From NCBI RefSeq assembly GCF_002836355.1, contig NZ_PJCA01000031.1, positions 1,240,001 to 1,304,000 of the forward strand: a DNA stretch of 64,000 nucleotides, in the 5' to 3' direction. Made by a program: the position numbers and the translations under genes. Within the stretch, counting starts at the first letter, position 1. Each line of letters begins with the position of its first letter. The notes beneath the pieces are model-generated. The model was not told where the DNA came from, ran no database searches, and saw nothing but the letters and a program-made list of their open reading frames with translations. The DNA comes from Moritella sp. Urea-trap-13. Its GTDB lineage: Bacteria; Pseudomonadota; Gammaproteobacteria; Enterobacterales; Moritellaceae. Of this stretch, positions 18,028 through 27,506 are shown in pieces.

Positions 18028-18732
18028 ATGGATACACATGTATTGGTGGTCGAAGACCAGCAGGATATCGCTAATTTAATTCGCATCAACCTAGAGATGA
18101 TAGGCAACAAGGTCATTTGTTGTCACAACGCCAAGGATGCTTTTCAACAGCTAAGCGAACAGACCTTCCAACTTATCTTATTAGATCTCAATCTACCTGA
18201 TATGGATGGACTCGATATCTGCAAAAAAATACGCGCGACTGACGCTATTGTGCCGATCATGATGTTAACTGCACGTACTGAAGAGCTCGACCGCGTACAG
18301 GGTCTGGAAGCTGGCGCAGATGATTACCTCGCTAAACCCTTTAGTGTTTTAGAATTACAAGCCCGCGTTAAAGCCCTACTGCGTCGCAGCAATGTGCAAG
18401 CCGCAAGTAATATCGCGCCAGAACGCATCAAGATTGCTGACCTCATCATAGATCAAGCAACACACAGCGTACGTAGAAACGACACGTTAATTACCCTCAC
18501 CAGTACTGAGTTTTCGTTATTGTTGTTTTTAGCTAAATCGCCCGGTCGAGTCTATAGCAGAGAGCAGTTGCTAGCAGAAGTATGGGATTACCATCACGAC
18601 TGTTATGAGCATACCGTTAACTCACATATGAATAGACTAAGAAACAAAATTGAGCCAAATCCAGCACAACCTACTTACATCAAAACAGTGTGGGGCGTTG
18701 GTTATAAACTGGAGGTCAGCGATGTCACATAG
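18028..18732 (+). CDS. Response regulator, OmpR/PhoB family
   Basis: DNA-binding response regulator of 234 aa. Receiver domain at 1-120: acidic pair E9-D10 in VVEDQQD, phosphoacceptor D53 in LLDLNLPDMDG, Thr in MLTARTE, and Lys in DDYLAKPFS. Winged-helix output domain at about 130-230, with LTSTEFSLLLFLAKSPGRVYSR-type wording and HTVNSHMNRLRNKIE as the recognition region. AAGG precedes the ATG. The histidine kinase gene starts inside its last codons (11-base overlap), so the two are coupled. The stimulus and targets are unknown. It resembles AdeR/BaeR-type regulators only in general layout. Confidence 0.9.
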   Translation: MDTHVLVVEDQQDIANLIRINLEMIGNKVICCHNAKDAFQQLSEQTFQLILLDLNLPDMDGLDICKKIRATDAIVPIMMLTARTEELDRVQGLEAGADDYLAKPFSVLELQARVKALLRRSNVQAASNIAPERIKIADLIIDQATHSVRRNDTLITLTSTEFSLLLFLAKSPGRVYSREQLLAEVWDYHHDCYEHTVNSHMNRLRNKIEPNPAQPTYIKTVWGVGYKLEVSDVT

Positions 18733-20188
18733 GTCTTTATTAGGGCAGATAACCTTCCCGTTAATTATTTTGTTTGTGATGATGGCGACGGGTTTGTTTG
18801 TTATTTACTGCGCGATCACCGATACCAACTCGGCGCGTGTAGAACAAACACTGCATAAAAATTTAGCCCAGCAAATCATTCATTATTCAGATGATTTACA
18901 GCAAGGTGAAATCAGCCGTTCGGCACTCAAACCCGCCTTTCACAGCTTGATGCTGCTTGGTCCCAGTTATGAAATATACATCACGGATAACCGCGGCCAG
19001 CTATTAGTGTATGCAGCTGAACCCAATAAGATAAAACGTAATATCATTGACGTAAAACCGCTAGAACGTTTTATTAAAGGCGCTAATTACCCTCTTTATG
19101 CGGATAACCCAAGAAGCCCTGATAAACAGAAACTATTTTCATCCGCACCGATATTCAAAAATAGCCAGCAAATTGGTTATGTGTTTGTGATCCTCGGCGG
19201 TGATAAGTACGACAGTATTGTCAAGAACTTAGCATTCGACAGCGACATGTATAAGATCCTTGCTGCTTTGATTATATTCTTTGCCCTCGCTTTTGCGCTA
19301 TTGGTGTTTATTTTTGCACGACTGGTTCGCCCTATCAGTCAGCTAGACAAAGATATGACCAGCTTCGTGAATAGTGACTTCACTACGCTCTCTAATTCGA
19401 CACCCGATCAATATGCCGCCAATGAAATTATCAATCTGCATAACAATTTTGGCTCATTAGAAAGTAAGATCAATAAACAACTGACACAGATAAAATCAAC
19501 CGAACAACTGCGTCGGGAAATGCTGTCACATATCTCCCATGATTTGAAAACGCCACTGGCGTCATTGAAAGGTTATCTGGAAACCTGGTTATTACAATAT
19601 CCAGAAGCTGCAGGCAGTGACTTTATCCAAGTGGCACAGAAGAATGCCAATCAGTTACAACGCCTTGTCGAGCAGATCATTGAGCTCGCTCAGTTAGACA
19701 GTAATACCGTTAGCTTATATCAGGAGCCAGTGGCGGTCGCAGAACTGGCGCAGGACGTATTGAGTAAATTTCAGCTGCAAGCACAGCAAAAAAATATCAC
19801 TCTGTCTGTAGAGCCTAAAGACCCTAGCCTGCAAGCCATTGCCGATATCGCCAAGTTGGAGCGGGTACTAACTAACTTAGTTGATAATGCGCTAAGGCAT
19901 TGCCAGTCAGGCGACAGTATTAAGATCCAACTGCAGCCTAAAGATAATCAACTTATCATTAGTATCACGGATTCTGGTGTTGGGATCCCTAAAGAAGATG
20001 TTGACCATATTTTTGATGCGCATTTTAGAGCGAAAAATACCGTCAATGGCCAACAAGGGAATTCAGGGTTAGGACTAGCTATCGTGGCGAAACTACTGTC
20101 CTTGCACCATGCTAATATTTCGGTATCGAGTGTATTAAGCCAAGGCACTACATTTAGCTTTATCTTGCCAACAAACCCAACGCTATAA
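18722..20188 (+). CDS. Sensor histidine kinase
   Basis: Inner-membrane sensor, 488 aa from the chosen start. Transmembrane helices at about 9-30 and 176-200 flank a periplasmic sensing domain; HAMP follows (RLVRPISQLDKDM). The dimerisation/phosphoacceptor region LSHISHDLKTPLASLKGYLE carries H273, and the ATPase domain shows N (LTNLVDNALRHC), D-x-G (ITDSGVGIP) and the G2 box SGLGLAIVAKLL. The start at 18722 is preceded by a strong GGAGGT and overlaps the response-regulator stop; an in-frame ATG at 18650 would place 24 extra residues inside the regulator gene and is less likely. The ligand is unknown. Confidence 0.92.
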   Translation: MSHRSLLGQITFPLIILFVMMATGLFVIYCAITDTNSARVEQTLHKNLAQQIIHYSDDLQQGEISRSALKPAFHSLMLLGPSYEIYITDNRGQLLVYAAEPNKIKRNIIDVKPLERFIKGANYPLYADNPRSPDKQKLFSSAPIFKNSQQIGYVFVILGGDKYDSIVKNLAFDSDMYKILAALIIFFALAFALLVFIFARLVRPISQLDKDMTSFVNSDFTTLSNSTPDQYAANEIINLHNNFGSLESKINKQLTQIKSTEQLRREMLSHISHDLKTPLASLKGYLETWLLQYPEAAGSDFIQVAQKNANQLQRLVEQIIELAQLDSNTVSLYQEPVAVAELAQDVLSKFQLQAQQKNITLSVEPKDPSLQAIADIAKLERVLTNLVDNALRHCQSGDSIKIQLQPKDNQLIISITDSGVGIPKEDVDHIFDAHFRAKNTVNGQQGNSGLGLAIVAKLLSLHHANISVSSVLSQGTTFSFILPTNPTL

Positions 20189-20394
20189 CCCTACGTTATA
20201 AATAGAGCTGCAGCTTAGTCGCTATTGGCTAGGCTGCAGAAGTTTAGAGCATTATCAATGTTGCAGCTGAAGATGTACCTGTAAACACGTTAACCTATTT
20301 CGCAATGGAAATAGACAACAGCAGCGAGTTCATTTTATTATAGTGCCAAACCTAAATTGATTAAGCTTTGGTACCTTCTAACTTAAAGGATCTC

Positions 20395-20961
20395 ATGAAC
20401 CCGACCTTCATTAAGCAATTAGAACAAAATGAATTCACGGCCTTAGATATTGATATATTAACTCGTGTTGCAAAACCATTAGTACTTCCCGCTCAACATG
20501 TATTGTTGAACCAAGGCGAAGTTTCTGACTCGTTTTATTTCATTTTAGAAGGTACCTGCCATGCTTGTTATATTACTGAGCAAGGTAAGCAATTTAGTAA
20601 AGAATTCTATTGGGAACAGGATTGGATAATTGGCTTTGAATCCCTCGTAAAGGGGCTTCCTTCGCCATATTTGGTGGAAACTTTAACTGCAACAGTACTA
20701 CTTTGTTTACCCATTTCCTCTGTTCAGGAGTGGCGAAATAAGTCACATCCTTTATATATTAAGTTACTAGAAACACAACTGATGTATAAAGAAAATAAAG
20801 AGCGCTTCATGCTACATACGCCCAAAGAGCGATACGAAATATTCTGTCGAGACTTCCCTCTGCTACTCACACGACTAAATGATTACCAGATTGCAGCTTA
20901 TCTTGGGATCACTCATGTCAGCTTAAGTCGTATTAAAACTAGAATAAAAGATAATAATTAA
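20395..20961 (+). CDS. Crp/Fnr-family transcriptional regulator
   Basis: A 188-aa regulator with an N-terminal cNMP-like beta-roll (residues about 15-120, LLNQGEVSDSFYFILEGTCH) and a C-terminal HTH (LNDYQIAAYLGITHVSLSRIK). The roll lacks the Arg-Ser cAMP-binding pair and the N-terminal Fnr cysteines, so the signal is unknown. I chose the ATG at 20395 because AAAGGA lies just upstream; an in-frame TTG at 20368 lies before that site. Such small Crp-like proteins are often local stress or redox regulators; the acetyltransferase 70 bases downstream may be a target or just a neighbour. Confidence 0.85.
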   Translation: MNPTFIKQLEQNEFTALDIDILTRVAKPLVLPAQHVLLNQGEVSDSFYFILEGTCHACYITEQGKQFSKEFYWEQDWIIGFESLVKGLPSPYLVETLTATVLLCLPISSVQEWRNKSHPLYIKLLETQLMYKENKERFMLHTPKERYEIFCRDFPLLLTRLNDYQIAAYLGITHVSLSRIKTRIKDNN

Positions 20962-21031
20962 CATAAGTTAACGATAATACCAGCCTGAGTTGCTAAATTT
21001 TATCCAAATACTCAACACTTAGGATAAATAA

Positions 21032-21484
21032 ATGATTATTTGGCAAACGCTTCCTTTTAATAAACTCTCCACATTACAGTTTCATGAGCTTATCAAGCTA
21101 AGAATAAATATTTTTGTTGTAGAACAGACCTGCCCTTATCCAGAGTTAGATGACAAAGATATCATTGACGATGTATATCACCTTGTAGGATCACAAAACG
21201 ACGAGATTATTGCATGTGCAAGGTTACTCCCTGCTGGCATATCTTATGAAAATGTCAGCTTAGGGCGCGTTGCTACGAAAGAAACAGCTCGCGGAAATGG
21301 TCTTGGCCATCAACTGATTATAGAAGCATTGAAACAATGTGAACAGCATTGGCCAGGTAAAACTATTGATATTGGAGCACAAGAATACTTACAAACCTTC
21401 TACCAAAACCACGGATTTAAACCTATTTCAGAAGTGTATATGGAAGACGGTATCCCACACATTGATATGCGTTTAAATAAATAA
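21032..21484 (+). CDS. elaA: GNAT acetyltransferase, ElaA type
   Basis: A 150-aa GNAT-fold protein. The opening WQTLPFNKLSTLQFHELIKL and RINIFVVEQTCPYPELDDKD are typical ElaA wording, and the acetyl-CoA loop reads GRVATKETARGNGLGHQLI. GHGF-type closing strands follow (YQNHGFKPISEVYMEDGIPH). The substrate of ElaA proteins is not established. Soluble, cytoplasmic. It ends 36 bases from the convergent mscS-like gene without a clear terminator between. Confidence 0.85.
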   Translation: MIIWQTLPFNKLSTLQFHELIKLRINIFVVEQTCPYPELDDKDIIDDVYHLVGSQNDEIIACARLLPAGISYENVSLGRVATKETARGNGLGHQLIIEALKQCEQHWPGKTIDIGAQEYLQTFYQNHGFKPISEVYMEDGIPHIDMRLNK

Positions 21485-21520
21485 TGATCCCATTAGCTAG
21501 GCCACAGTATGCTGCTGTGC

Positions 21521-22363
21521 TTAAGCCGTTTCTGACAATAACCGTACTTCACGTTGTGGAAACGGTATGGTTATTCCGTCTTGTTTCAATGCCTGAAACA
21601 TCTTTAGGTTCGCGCTGTATTTCACTTCATAATAGTTTTGTGTCGGCACCCAGAAACGTACACCCAAATTGATTGAGCTATCGCCAAAGGCTTCAATGCC
21701 AATTTGCGCAGCGGGCTCTTTGGCTACTGCATCTATGCGATCCAGCGCAGTTCGCAACGTGGCAATTGCCTGTTCTGGATCGTCGCTGTAGCTAATGCCA
21801 ATCGAGGATTCCACCAACATATACTCAAAGGAGTTATGCAAAATTTCACCAACGATGTGCTTGTTAGGGATCCTGATCTCTTCACCCTCTTCATTCGTAA
21901 GGATGGTCATCCCGAGGGTGATCTCCTTCGTCACACCAATGACACCCTGGATTTTGACGGTATTACCGACCACAAACGGACGAGTTAGAATAATGGTAAC
22001 CCCAGCAGCATAGTTTGACAGCATCCCCTGTAGGGCCAAACCAGCACCCAATGCCAAGGCACCGACTGCAGCAATAAACGGCGCTACACTGATCCCAAGT
22101 TTGCCCAACGCGATAACCGCGACCATCACAATGACGAGTATGCGCACAACGTTGGAAATAAACCCGCTCAGCGTGACATCAACATCATGCTTTACACACA
22201 GGGCAGCAATAAAGCGTTGCACTTTACTGGCCAGCCACAAGCCGATGATAAAGATAATCATCGCCCCTAAAATCTGGAAACTGTATTGCACCACAAACTC
22301 AGTGAGCATGGTGTACACACTCTGTAGTTGTTCGAACTCTTGTTGTAACGCGGTCTCGTCCAT
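21521..22363 (-). CDS. mscS: Small-conductance mechanosensitive channel MscS
   Basis: A 280-aa channel that opens under membrane tension to release solutes on hypo-osmotic shock. Three hydrophobic segments occur at about 22-50, 65-90 and 92-125. The third carries the Gly/Ala-packed pore helix AVGALALGAGLALQGMLSNYAAG with the conserved LQGMLSNYAAG hinge. The beta domain follows (RPFVVGNTVKI, GVIGVTKEITLGMTIL, IRIPNKHIVGEILHN) and the alpha/beta vestibule ends with ITIPFPQREVRLL. AAAGGAC precedes the ATG. Length matches E. coli MscS (286). Confidence 0.93.
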   Translation of the reverse strand: MDETALQQEFEQLQSVYTMLTEFVVQYSFQILGAMIIFIIGLWLASKVQRFIAALCVKHDVDVTLSGFISNVVRILVIVMVAVIALGKLGISVAPFIAAVGALALGAGLALQGMLSNYAAGVTIILTRPFVVGNTVKIQGVIGVTKEITLGMTILTNEEGEEIRIPNKHIVGEILHNSFEYMLVESSIGISYSDDPEQAIATLRTALDRIDAVAKEPAAQIGIEAFGDSSINLGVRFWVPTQNYYEVKYSANLKMFQALKQDGITIPFPQREVRLLSETA

Positions 22364-22785
22364 AGTTTCGTCCTTTAATTCCCTGAATAATGATATTATT
22401 TGCTAATCCGTATTGGCGTTCGATCTATTGCGTTTATGTCTTGGATTTTAATTACAATCAACACTATCAAGTTTATCATCCATTACAAATGGATATGGCT
22501 AAATAATCGATCTCAATCAAATAAAATTAGAACCCTATTAAGCCCTATAAATCATCCTCGTAAACTACGCCCTAAATAGTTAACCAGCTCAGAGTTTTAT
22601 TCATATAGGCTGTAGAATAAAGAATATCACCATAACAATAAATATCGGCAATCAAGGTCTCTTTTCATCACAGTAAAACTAGACTCTTGTGCCAAGTCAG
22701 GATATTTTATATCAGGTTAATTGGCGATATTCATCATGGCATTAGTTAATTAGTAGTAATATAAAATTATATAACAAGGAATAAT
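22364..22785. other. Intergenic region between mscS and the double-receiver gene
   Basis: 422 AT-rich bases between divergent genes; both promoters must lie here. AAGGAATA precedes the ATG at 22786. No RNA gene, repeat or short coding frame was recognised. Confidence 0.5.
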
Positions 22786-23586
22786 ATGAGTCTTGAAGTT
22801 CGTGATCTGTCTATTTTATTAATTGAGCCTTCTAGTACACAACGTAGATTTATCACTACACAATTGCAGGATGCTGGTGTTGATAACATCGAAAGTGTTG
22901 TCTCTCTTGAGCAGGCAAAGCAGAGTTTAACGGGGTTTATTCCCGATTTAATCATTAGCGCGATGTATTTTGAAGATGGCTCAGGCGCTGAGTTAGCCGA
23001 ATTAGTTAAATCAAATCAACTCACTGAAAATATCGCCTTTATGCTCATCTCCAGCGAACAACGTTTCTCAGTGTTAGATAAAGTAAAACAAGCTGGCGCG
23101 GTGGCTATTTTACCTAAACCATTTAAGTTTGTTGATTTGCAACGCGCGTTAAATGCCACGCTTAGCTATATCGAACCAGAAGAAATGGAATTAGATTTAT
23201 ACGATGTAACAGCATTAAGCATCTTGGTTGTTGATGATAGCTTAACCGCAAGAAAACACATTTGCCGGGTATTAAACAGTATGGGTATTGTCGGTGTTAC
23301 GACTGCCGAAAATGGCGTCGAAGCGCTAGAGTATTTGGCACAAAACACCTTCGATTTGATCGTTACCGACTACAATATGCCTGAAATGGACGGTAAGGAA
23401 TTAGTTGAAAAAATCAGATTGAATCCGGAATTAGCTAACCTACCGATTATAATGGTAACGTCTGAAGAAGGCAGCGCCCAATTATCGGCAGTCAAGCAAG
23501 CTGGCGTCTCTGCGCTATGCGATAAACCATTTGATATTGATACGGTAAGAATGCTTGTTAAGCAGTTGTTAAACGAAGAAGATTAA
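22786..23586 (+). CDS. Tandem receiver-domain response regulator with degenerate first receiver
   Basis: A 266-aa protein made of two CheY-like domains and no output domain. Receiver 1 (about 7-127) keeps the fold and Lys111 (ILPKPF) but has lost the acidic pair (E14-P15 in LLIEPSS) and the phosphoacceptor, which is Ala59 in IISAMYFEDG. Receiver 2 (about 144-264) is complete: D150-D151 in LVVDDSLT, D195 in VTDYNMPEMDG, Thr/Ser in MVTSEEG, K247 in CDKPFD. It probably acts as a signalling adaptor, perhaps in chemotaxis or a phosphorelay. No kinase lies beside it. It stands alone and ends in a terminator. Confidence 0.88.
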   Translation: MSLEVRDLSILLIEPSSTQRRFITTQLQDAGVDNIESVVSLEQAKQSLTGFIPDLIISAMYFEDGSGAELAELVKSNQLTENIAFMLISSEQRFSVLDKVKQAGAVAILPKPFKFVDLQRALNATLSYIEPEEMELDLYDVTALSILVVDDSLTARKHICRVLNSMGIVGVTTAENGVEALEYLAQNTFDLIVTDYNMPEMDGKELVEKIRLNPELANLPIIMVTSEEGSAQLSAVKQAGVSALCDKPFDIDTVRMLVKQLLNEED

Positions 23587-23685
23587 TAAGCAGTCATGAA
23601 GAAAAAAGTGACGAGTATTGAGACATTATTATAGCGATATAAGTACTTATTCTGTCGATAAACTAACAAGCATAAACAGTAAATA

Positions 23686-23724
23686 AAAAGGGAAATAGAC
23701 TCACGGTGAGCGTTTCCCTTTTTA
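23686..23724. terminator. Bidirectional terminator between the double-receiver gene and metR
   Basis: Stem AAAAGGGAAA / TTTCCCTTTT with an inner CTCAC/GTGAG pairing, lying between convergent genes and T-rich on the plus strand. Confidence 0.75.
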
Positions 23725-23739
23725 ATACTTGACTAGTTA

Positions 23740-24657
23740 TTAACTCGCTATTTTAATCCCTTTCAGCTGCTGAAAAGAGCTGGCTTTGGCATCTTTTAAA
23801 AACTCACTCATGTAAGGCATTTCCAGTTGTTCAACACGGATTGCAGCATAGAGCGTAGTCCAACAACTTTCTTCACCTAGCGGCTTCGCGACAATATAAT
23901 CTTTCTCTAAATACTCTGTTAACGCCCAATTCGGCAATGCTGCCACACCGCGGCCACTCGCCACCAGCTGTAACATCATAATGGTCAATTCCGCATGGCG
24001 AATAGCATGTGGTGATACACCCGCCGGGTCTAGAAATAAATTGAATATATCAAGACGTTGTTGCTCAACAGGATAGGTAATTAAGGTTTCTGTCGCTAGA
24101 TCTTCTGGCTCAATATAAGGCTTATCCGCCAGCGCATGATGGCGACTTACCGCTAACATCGGCTGATAGCTAAACAACGGTTCGTAATGAATACCGGATA
24201 ATACTTGTGGATCGGACGTGACAACTAAATCGACATCACCGCGTTGAAGGGCGGGTAAAGGCGCGAAACTAAAACCAGACGCTAAATCAAGCTCGACCTC
24301 TGGCCACTGATCACGAAACACATCTATCGCCGGCATTAACCATTGAAAACAACTGTGACATTCAATCGCCATGTGCAAGCGCCCGGCATTTCCCGACAAT
24401 AACCGACTGATATCGCGTTCAGTATTGGCAAACATAGGCAGTACTGATTTCGCTAGTTTAAGTACCCTCTCCCCTGCAACGGTAAATCGCAATGGTCTGG
24501 TTTTACGAATAAATAACGACGTATTTAAACGCTCTTCAAGATCTTTAATCTGATGCGATAACGCTGACTGTGTCATATAAAGACTTTCAGATGCTTCCAC
24601 TAACGAGCCTGTTTTTTCTAATGCGATAATCGTTTTCAAATGCTTAACTTCGAGCAT
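23740..24657 (-). CDS. metR: LysR-type activator of methionine genes, MetR
   Basis: A 305-aa LysR regulator. The N-terminal HTH (LEVKHLKTIIALEKTGSLVE, then YMTQSALSHQIKDLEERLN) and the rest of the protein read as MetR, which uses homocysteine as co-effector and activates metE and metH. The gene is divergent from metE, with 139 bases between the chosen start of metR and the first possible metE start, and a perfect MetR-type box lies between them. AAAGGGAA precedes the ATG. The arrangement is the same as in E. coli, where MetR also represses itself from the shared region. Confidence 0.93.
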   Translation of the reverse strand: MLEVKHLKTIIALEKTGSLVEASESLYMTQSALSHQIKDLEERLNTSLFIRKTRPLRFTVAGERVLKLAKSVLPMFANTERDISRLLSGNAGRLHMAIECHSCFQWLMPAIDVFRDQWPEVELDLASGFSFAPLPALQRGDVDLVVTSDPQVLSGIHYEPLFSYQPMLAVSRHHALADKPYIEPEDLATETLITYPVEQQRLDIFNLFLDPAGVSPHAIRHAELTIMMLQLVASGRGVAALPNWALTEYLEKDYIVAKPLGEESCWTTLYAAIRVEQLEMPYMSEFLKDAKASSFQQLKGIKIAS

Positions 24658-24736
24658 CGTTAATTCCCTTTCAAACTGATGACTAAATTTAGCATAATGC
24701 CAACTTCAATTAATTTCAACTTAATCAGTAAAAATA

Positions 24737-24749
24737 TGAATTTGATTCA
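24737..24749. promoter_or_regulatory. MetR-binding box in the metR-metE intergenic region
   Basis: The sequence TGAATTTGATTCA matches the published MetR consensus TGAA-N5-TTCA exactly. It lies 93 bases before the metE ATG and 80 bases before that of metR, where a shared operator would act. Confidence 0.75.
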
Positions 24750-24829
24750 CATTAAATAATGGTCAATACTTTAGCCATCTAAACGGCTTTACGTTTATGA
24801 GTGTTCACAAAAATCAAATGGAGTTGCAA

Positions 24830-27118
24830 ATGGCTAAATCACACATATTAGGTTTCCCACGTATCGGTGCAGACCGCGAGTTGAAAAAAGCAATTGAGTC
24901 ATATTGGAAAAATGATATCAGCAAAGTTGAGCTAGAAGCCGTTGGTAAACAACTGCGCGCTAAACACTGGCAACAACAAATTGATGCTGGTTTAGACTTC
25001 ATCACTGTGGGTGACTTTGCTTGGTACGATCAAGTACTCGCATTATCAGCGACCTTAGGTGTTATCCCTGCACGTCATCAAGAAGAAAAAATCACCCTAG
25101 ATACGCTATTTAATATGGCCCGTGGCTCTAGCCCTTGCTGTGGTCAACAAGCTGCGGCATGTGAAATGACCAAATGGTTTGATACTAACTATCACTATCT
25201 GGTACCGGAACTAAACGAAGATCAGCAGTTCGCATTAAGCTACAACCAATTAATTGAAGAGATCCAAGAAGCAAAAGCACTTGGCTTCCCAATTAAAGCC
25301 AATTTATTAGGGCCGGTAAGCTACTTATCATTGAGTAAAACCAACGGTGATTTTGATAAACTTACCCTACTACCACAACTTGTTGCTACCTATAAGCAAC
25401 TGCTGGCTAATATCGCCGGTGAAGGCATTGAATGGCTGCAAATCGAAGAGCCAATTCTAGTTCAAGATCTAACGAGTGAATGGCAACAAGCATTTACAGC
25501 AAGTTATGCCGAATTAGCTAAAGGTAATAACAAGCTATTGCTCACCAGTTACTTTGGTGCGCTAGGCGATAATGCCGAGTTAGCATTCTCACTACCGGTT
25601 GATGGTTTCCATATTGATTTATCTCGAGCACCTGAGCAGCTTGAAACCGCATTAGCCTTACTGCCTGATACAGCTATTTTGTCTGCCGGTATCGTTAACG
25701 GTCGTAATATTTGGCGTAATGATCTAACCCAATCAGTGGCTGCATTACAGCAAGCTAAAGCACAGTTAGCTGATCGTTTGTGGGTAGCGTCATCATGTTC
25801 ATTGCAGCATAGCCCGGTTGATCTGGATAACGAAACCAAACTTGATAGCGAACTGAAATCTTGGTTAGCCTATGCAACGCAGAAATTAACAGAGATTAGC
25901 ACCATCAATTCACTGTTAAGCGGTGACCATTCGACAGTACTAACAACGCAACTAAACGAGTCCGCGGCGGTGGTATTATCTCGTGCGGCATCATCTCGAA
26001 TTCACAACGCCGCAGTTAAAGCGCGTGTTGCTGCGATTACCGACAAAGATGCACAGCGTCATAGTGGCTTTACTAAACGTATAGTGAACCAACAACAAGA
26101 GTTAAACTTGCCCCTGTTCCCAACAACCACCATAGGTTCGTTCCCACAGACCAGTGATATTCGTCAGACCCGTAATCAATTTAAACAAAATGTGATTAGC
26201 CAAGACCAATACATCACCAAGATGCAAGCTGAAATAAAAGATGTGGTTGCGCGCCAAGAAGCACTCGGCCTTGATGTGTTAGTGCACGGTGAACCAGAGC
26301 GTAATGACATGGTTGAATACTTTGGTGAATTACTTGATGGCTTTGCATTTTCTAAAAACGGTTGGGTACAAAGCTATGGTACCCGTTGCGTTAAACCACC
26401 AATCATCTTTGGTGACATTTCTCGCCCAGCACCAATGACAGTAGCTTGGAGTGAATATGCACAAGCACAAACCAACAAACTAATGAAAGGTATGCTGACA
26501 GGTCCAGTAACTATTTTGTGCTGGTCGTTTACCCGTGATGATATTAGCCGTGAAGAGCAAACTAACCAAATTGCATTGGCGATCCGCGATGAAGTTGTTG
26601 ATTTAGAACAGGCTGGTATTAAAGTCATTCAGATTGATGAACCTGCACTGCGTGAAGGGCTACCGCTACGTAACAGTGAACAACAAGCTTATTTAGATTG
26701 GTCAACAAAAGCATTCCGTATTAGCGCGTCAGGTGTAAGAGACAGTACTCAGATCCATACACACATGTGTTACTGCGAGTTTAACGACATTATGCCTTCA
26801 ATCGCGGCATTAGATGCGGATGTGATCACTATTGAAACATCACGCTCTAACATGGAACTATTATCTGCGTTTACTGATTTTAGTTATCCGAATGACATTG
26901 GACCAGGTGTTTATGACATTCACTCACCGAACGTACCAAGTGTTGAATGGATGACCCAGTTGATCACTAACGCCAGTGAATACATAGATGTAGCACGCTT
27001 GTGGGTTAACCCAGATTGCGGTCTTAAAACCCGTGGTTGGCAAGAAACAGAAGCAGCATTGCAGAACATGGTCACCGCAGCGCATAACTTACGCGATACC
27101 TTTTCGCACAAGGCTTAA
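24830..27118 (+). CDS. metE: Cobalamin-independent methionine synthase MetE
   Basis: Transfers methyl from methyltetrahydrofolate-polyglutamate to homocysteine, in the cytoplasm. 762 aa from the chosen ATG. N-terminal half opens AKSHILGFPRIGADRELKKA; the catalytic half opens LPLFPTTTIGSFPQT. Zinc ligands are visible in IHTHMCYCEFND and in VNPDCGLKTRGW, with E in DVLVHGEPERNDMVEYFGE. GGAG seven bases upstream supports 24830; an ATG at 24797 would add 11 unlike residues. Expression probably needs MetR and homocysteine. A B12-free enzyme suggests growth when cobalamin is scarce. It ends in a strong terminator. Confidence 0.96.
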   Translation: MAKSHILGFPRIGADRELKKAIESYWKNDISKVELEAVGKQLRAKHWQQQIDAGLDFITVGDFAWYDQVLALSATLGVIPARHQEEKITLDTLFNMARGSSPCCGQQAAACEMTKWFDTNYHYLVPELNEDQQFALSYNQLIEEIQEAKALGFPIKANLLGPVSYLSLSKTNGDFDKLTLLPQLVATYKQLLANIAGEGIEWLQIEEPILVQDLTSEWQQAFTASYAELAKGNNKLLLTSYFGALGDNAELAFSLPVDGFHIDLSRAPEQLETALALLPDTAILSAGIVNGRNIWRNDLTQSVAALQQAKAQLADRLWVASSCSLQHSPVDLDNETKLDSELKSWLAYATQKLTEISTINSLLSGDHSTVLTTQLNESAAVVLSRAASSRIHNAAVKARVAAITDKDAQRHSGFTKRIVNQQQELNLPLFPTTTIGSFPQTSDIRQTRNQFKQNVISQDQYITKMQAEIKDVVARQEALGLDVLVHGEPERNDMVEYFGELLDGFAFSKNGWVQSYGTRCVKPPIIFGDISRPAPMTVAWSEYAQAQTNKLMKGMLTGPVTILCWSFTRDDISREEQTNQIALAIRDEVVDLEQAGIKVIQIDEPALREGLPLRNSEQQAYLDWSTKAFRISASGVRDSTQIHTHMCYCEFNDIMPSIAALDADVITIETSRSNMELLSAFTDFSYPNDIGPGVYDIHSPNVPSVEWMTQLITNASEYIDVARLWVNPDCGLKTRGWQETEAALQNMVTAAHNLRDTFSHKA

Positions 27119-27158
27119 GTAATAACGTTAAACTATTGCGCTACACTATAAAATGCAA

Positions 27159-27184
27159 AAAGGAGAGCAAGCGCTCTCCTTTCT
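27159..27184. terminator. Bidirectional terminator after metE
   Basis: Perfect 10-bp stem AAAGGAGAGC / GCTCTCCTTT with a four-base loop, between metE and the convergent Dabb gene. Confidence 0.88.
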
Positions 27185-27206
27185 TACATATCCAGTATTA
27201 TAAATA

Positions 27207-27506
27207 TTAGTAATCTACCGCTGCGCGCTGACTAGTAATACTTTTCATCATAGGTAACACAGCTTGATGTGCAGGGTGATCTTGGTATACATCTAACGCT
27301 GCACGAGAATCTAGATCAGCAATCAATACTAAGTCGTAAGAGCCTGCGCCTTGCAGAGAATCAATACCCACTTCCAAACGTTGTAACCCAGGGATCTGAC
27401 CATTAAGCGCTTCAAGTGCTTCTTTGGCTAATTTAGCATTTGTGCTTTTATCATTACCATTAGCCGTGTCGAGCAAAGTCCACATTACGATATGTTTGAA
27501 CGCCAT
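27207..27506 (-). CDS. Stress-responsive alpha/beta-barrel (Dabb) domain protein
   Basis: A 99-aa dimeric alpha+beta barrel protein of the Dabb family. The typical opening MAFKHIVMWTLLD, the middle helix AKEALEALNGQIPGLQRLEVGID, the strand SYDLVLIADL, and the closing YQDHPAHQAVLPMMKSI are all visible. I chose the ATG at 27506, which has AAGGAT upstream; an upstream frame start at 27542 would add 12 unlike residues. Bacterial members are poorly characterised, and no enzyme activity can be stated. Convergent with metE and probably monocistronic. Confidence 0.85.
   Translation of the reverse strand: MAFKHIVMWTLLDTANGNDKSTNAKLAKEALEALNGQIPGLQRLEVGIDSLQGAGSYDLVLIADLDSRAALDVYQDHPAHQAVLPMMKSITSQRAAVDY

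Noticed and set aside
21704-22406. Several plus-strand frames across mscS
   Set aside because: Shadows of the channel gene in other frames, with low-complexity products and no ribosome sites.
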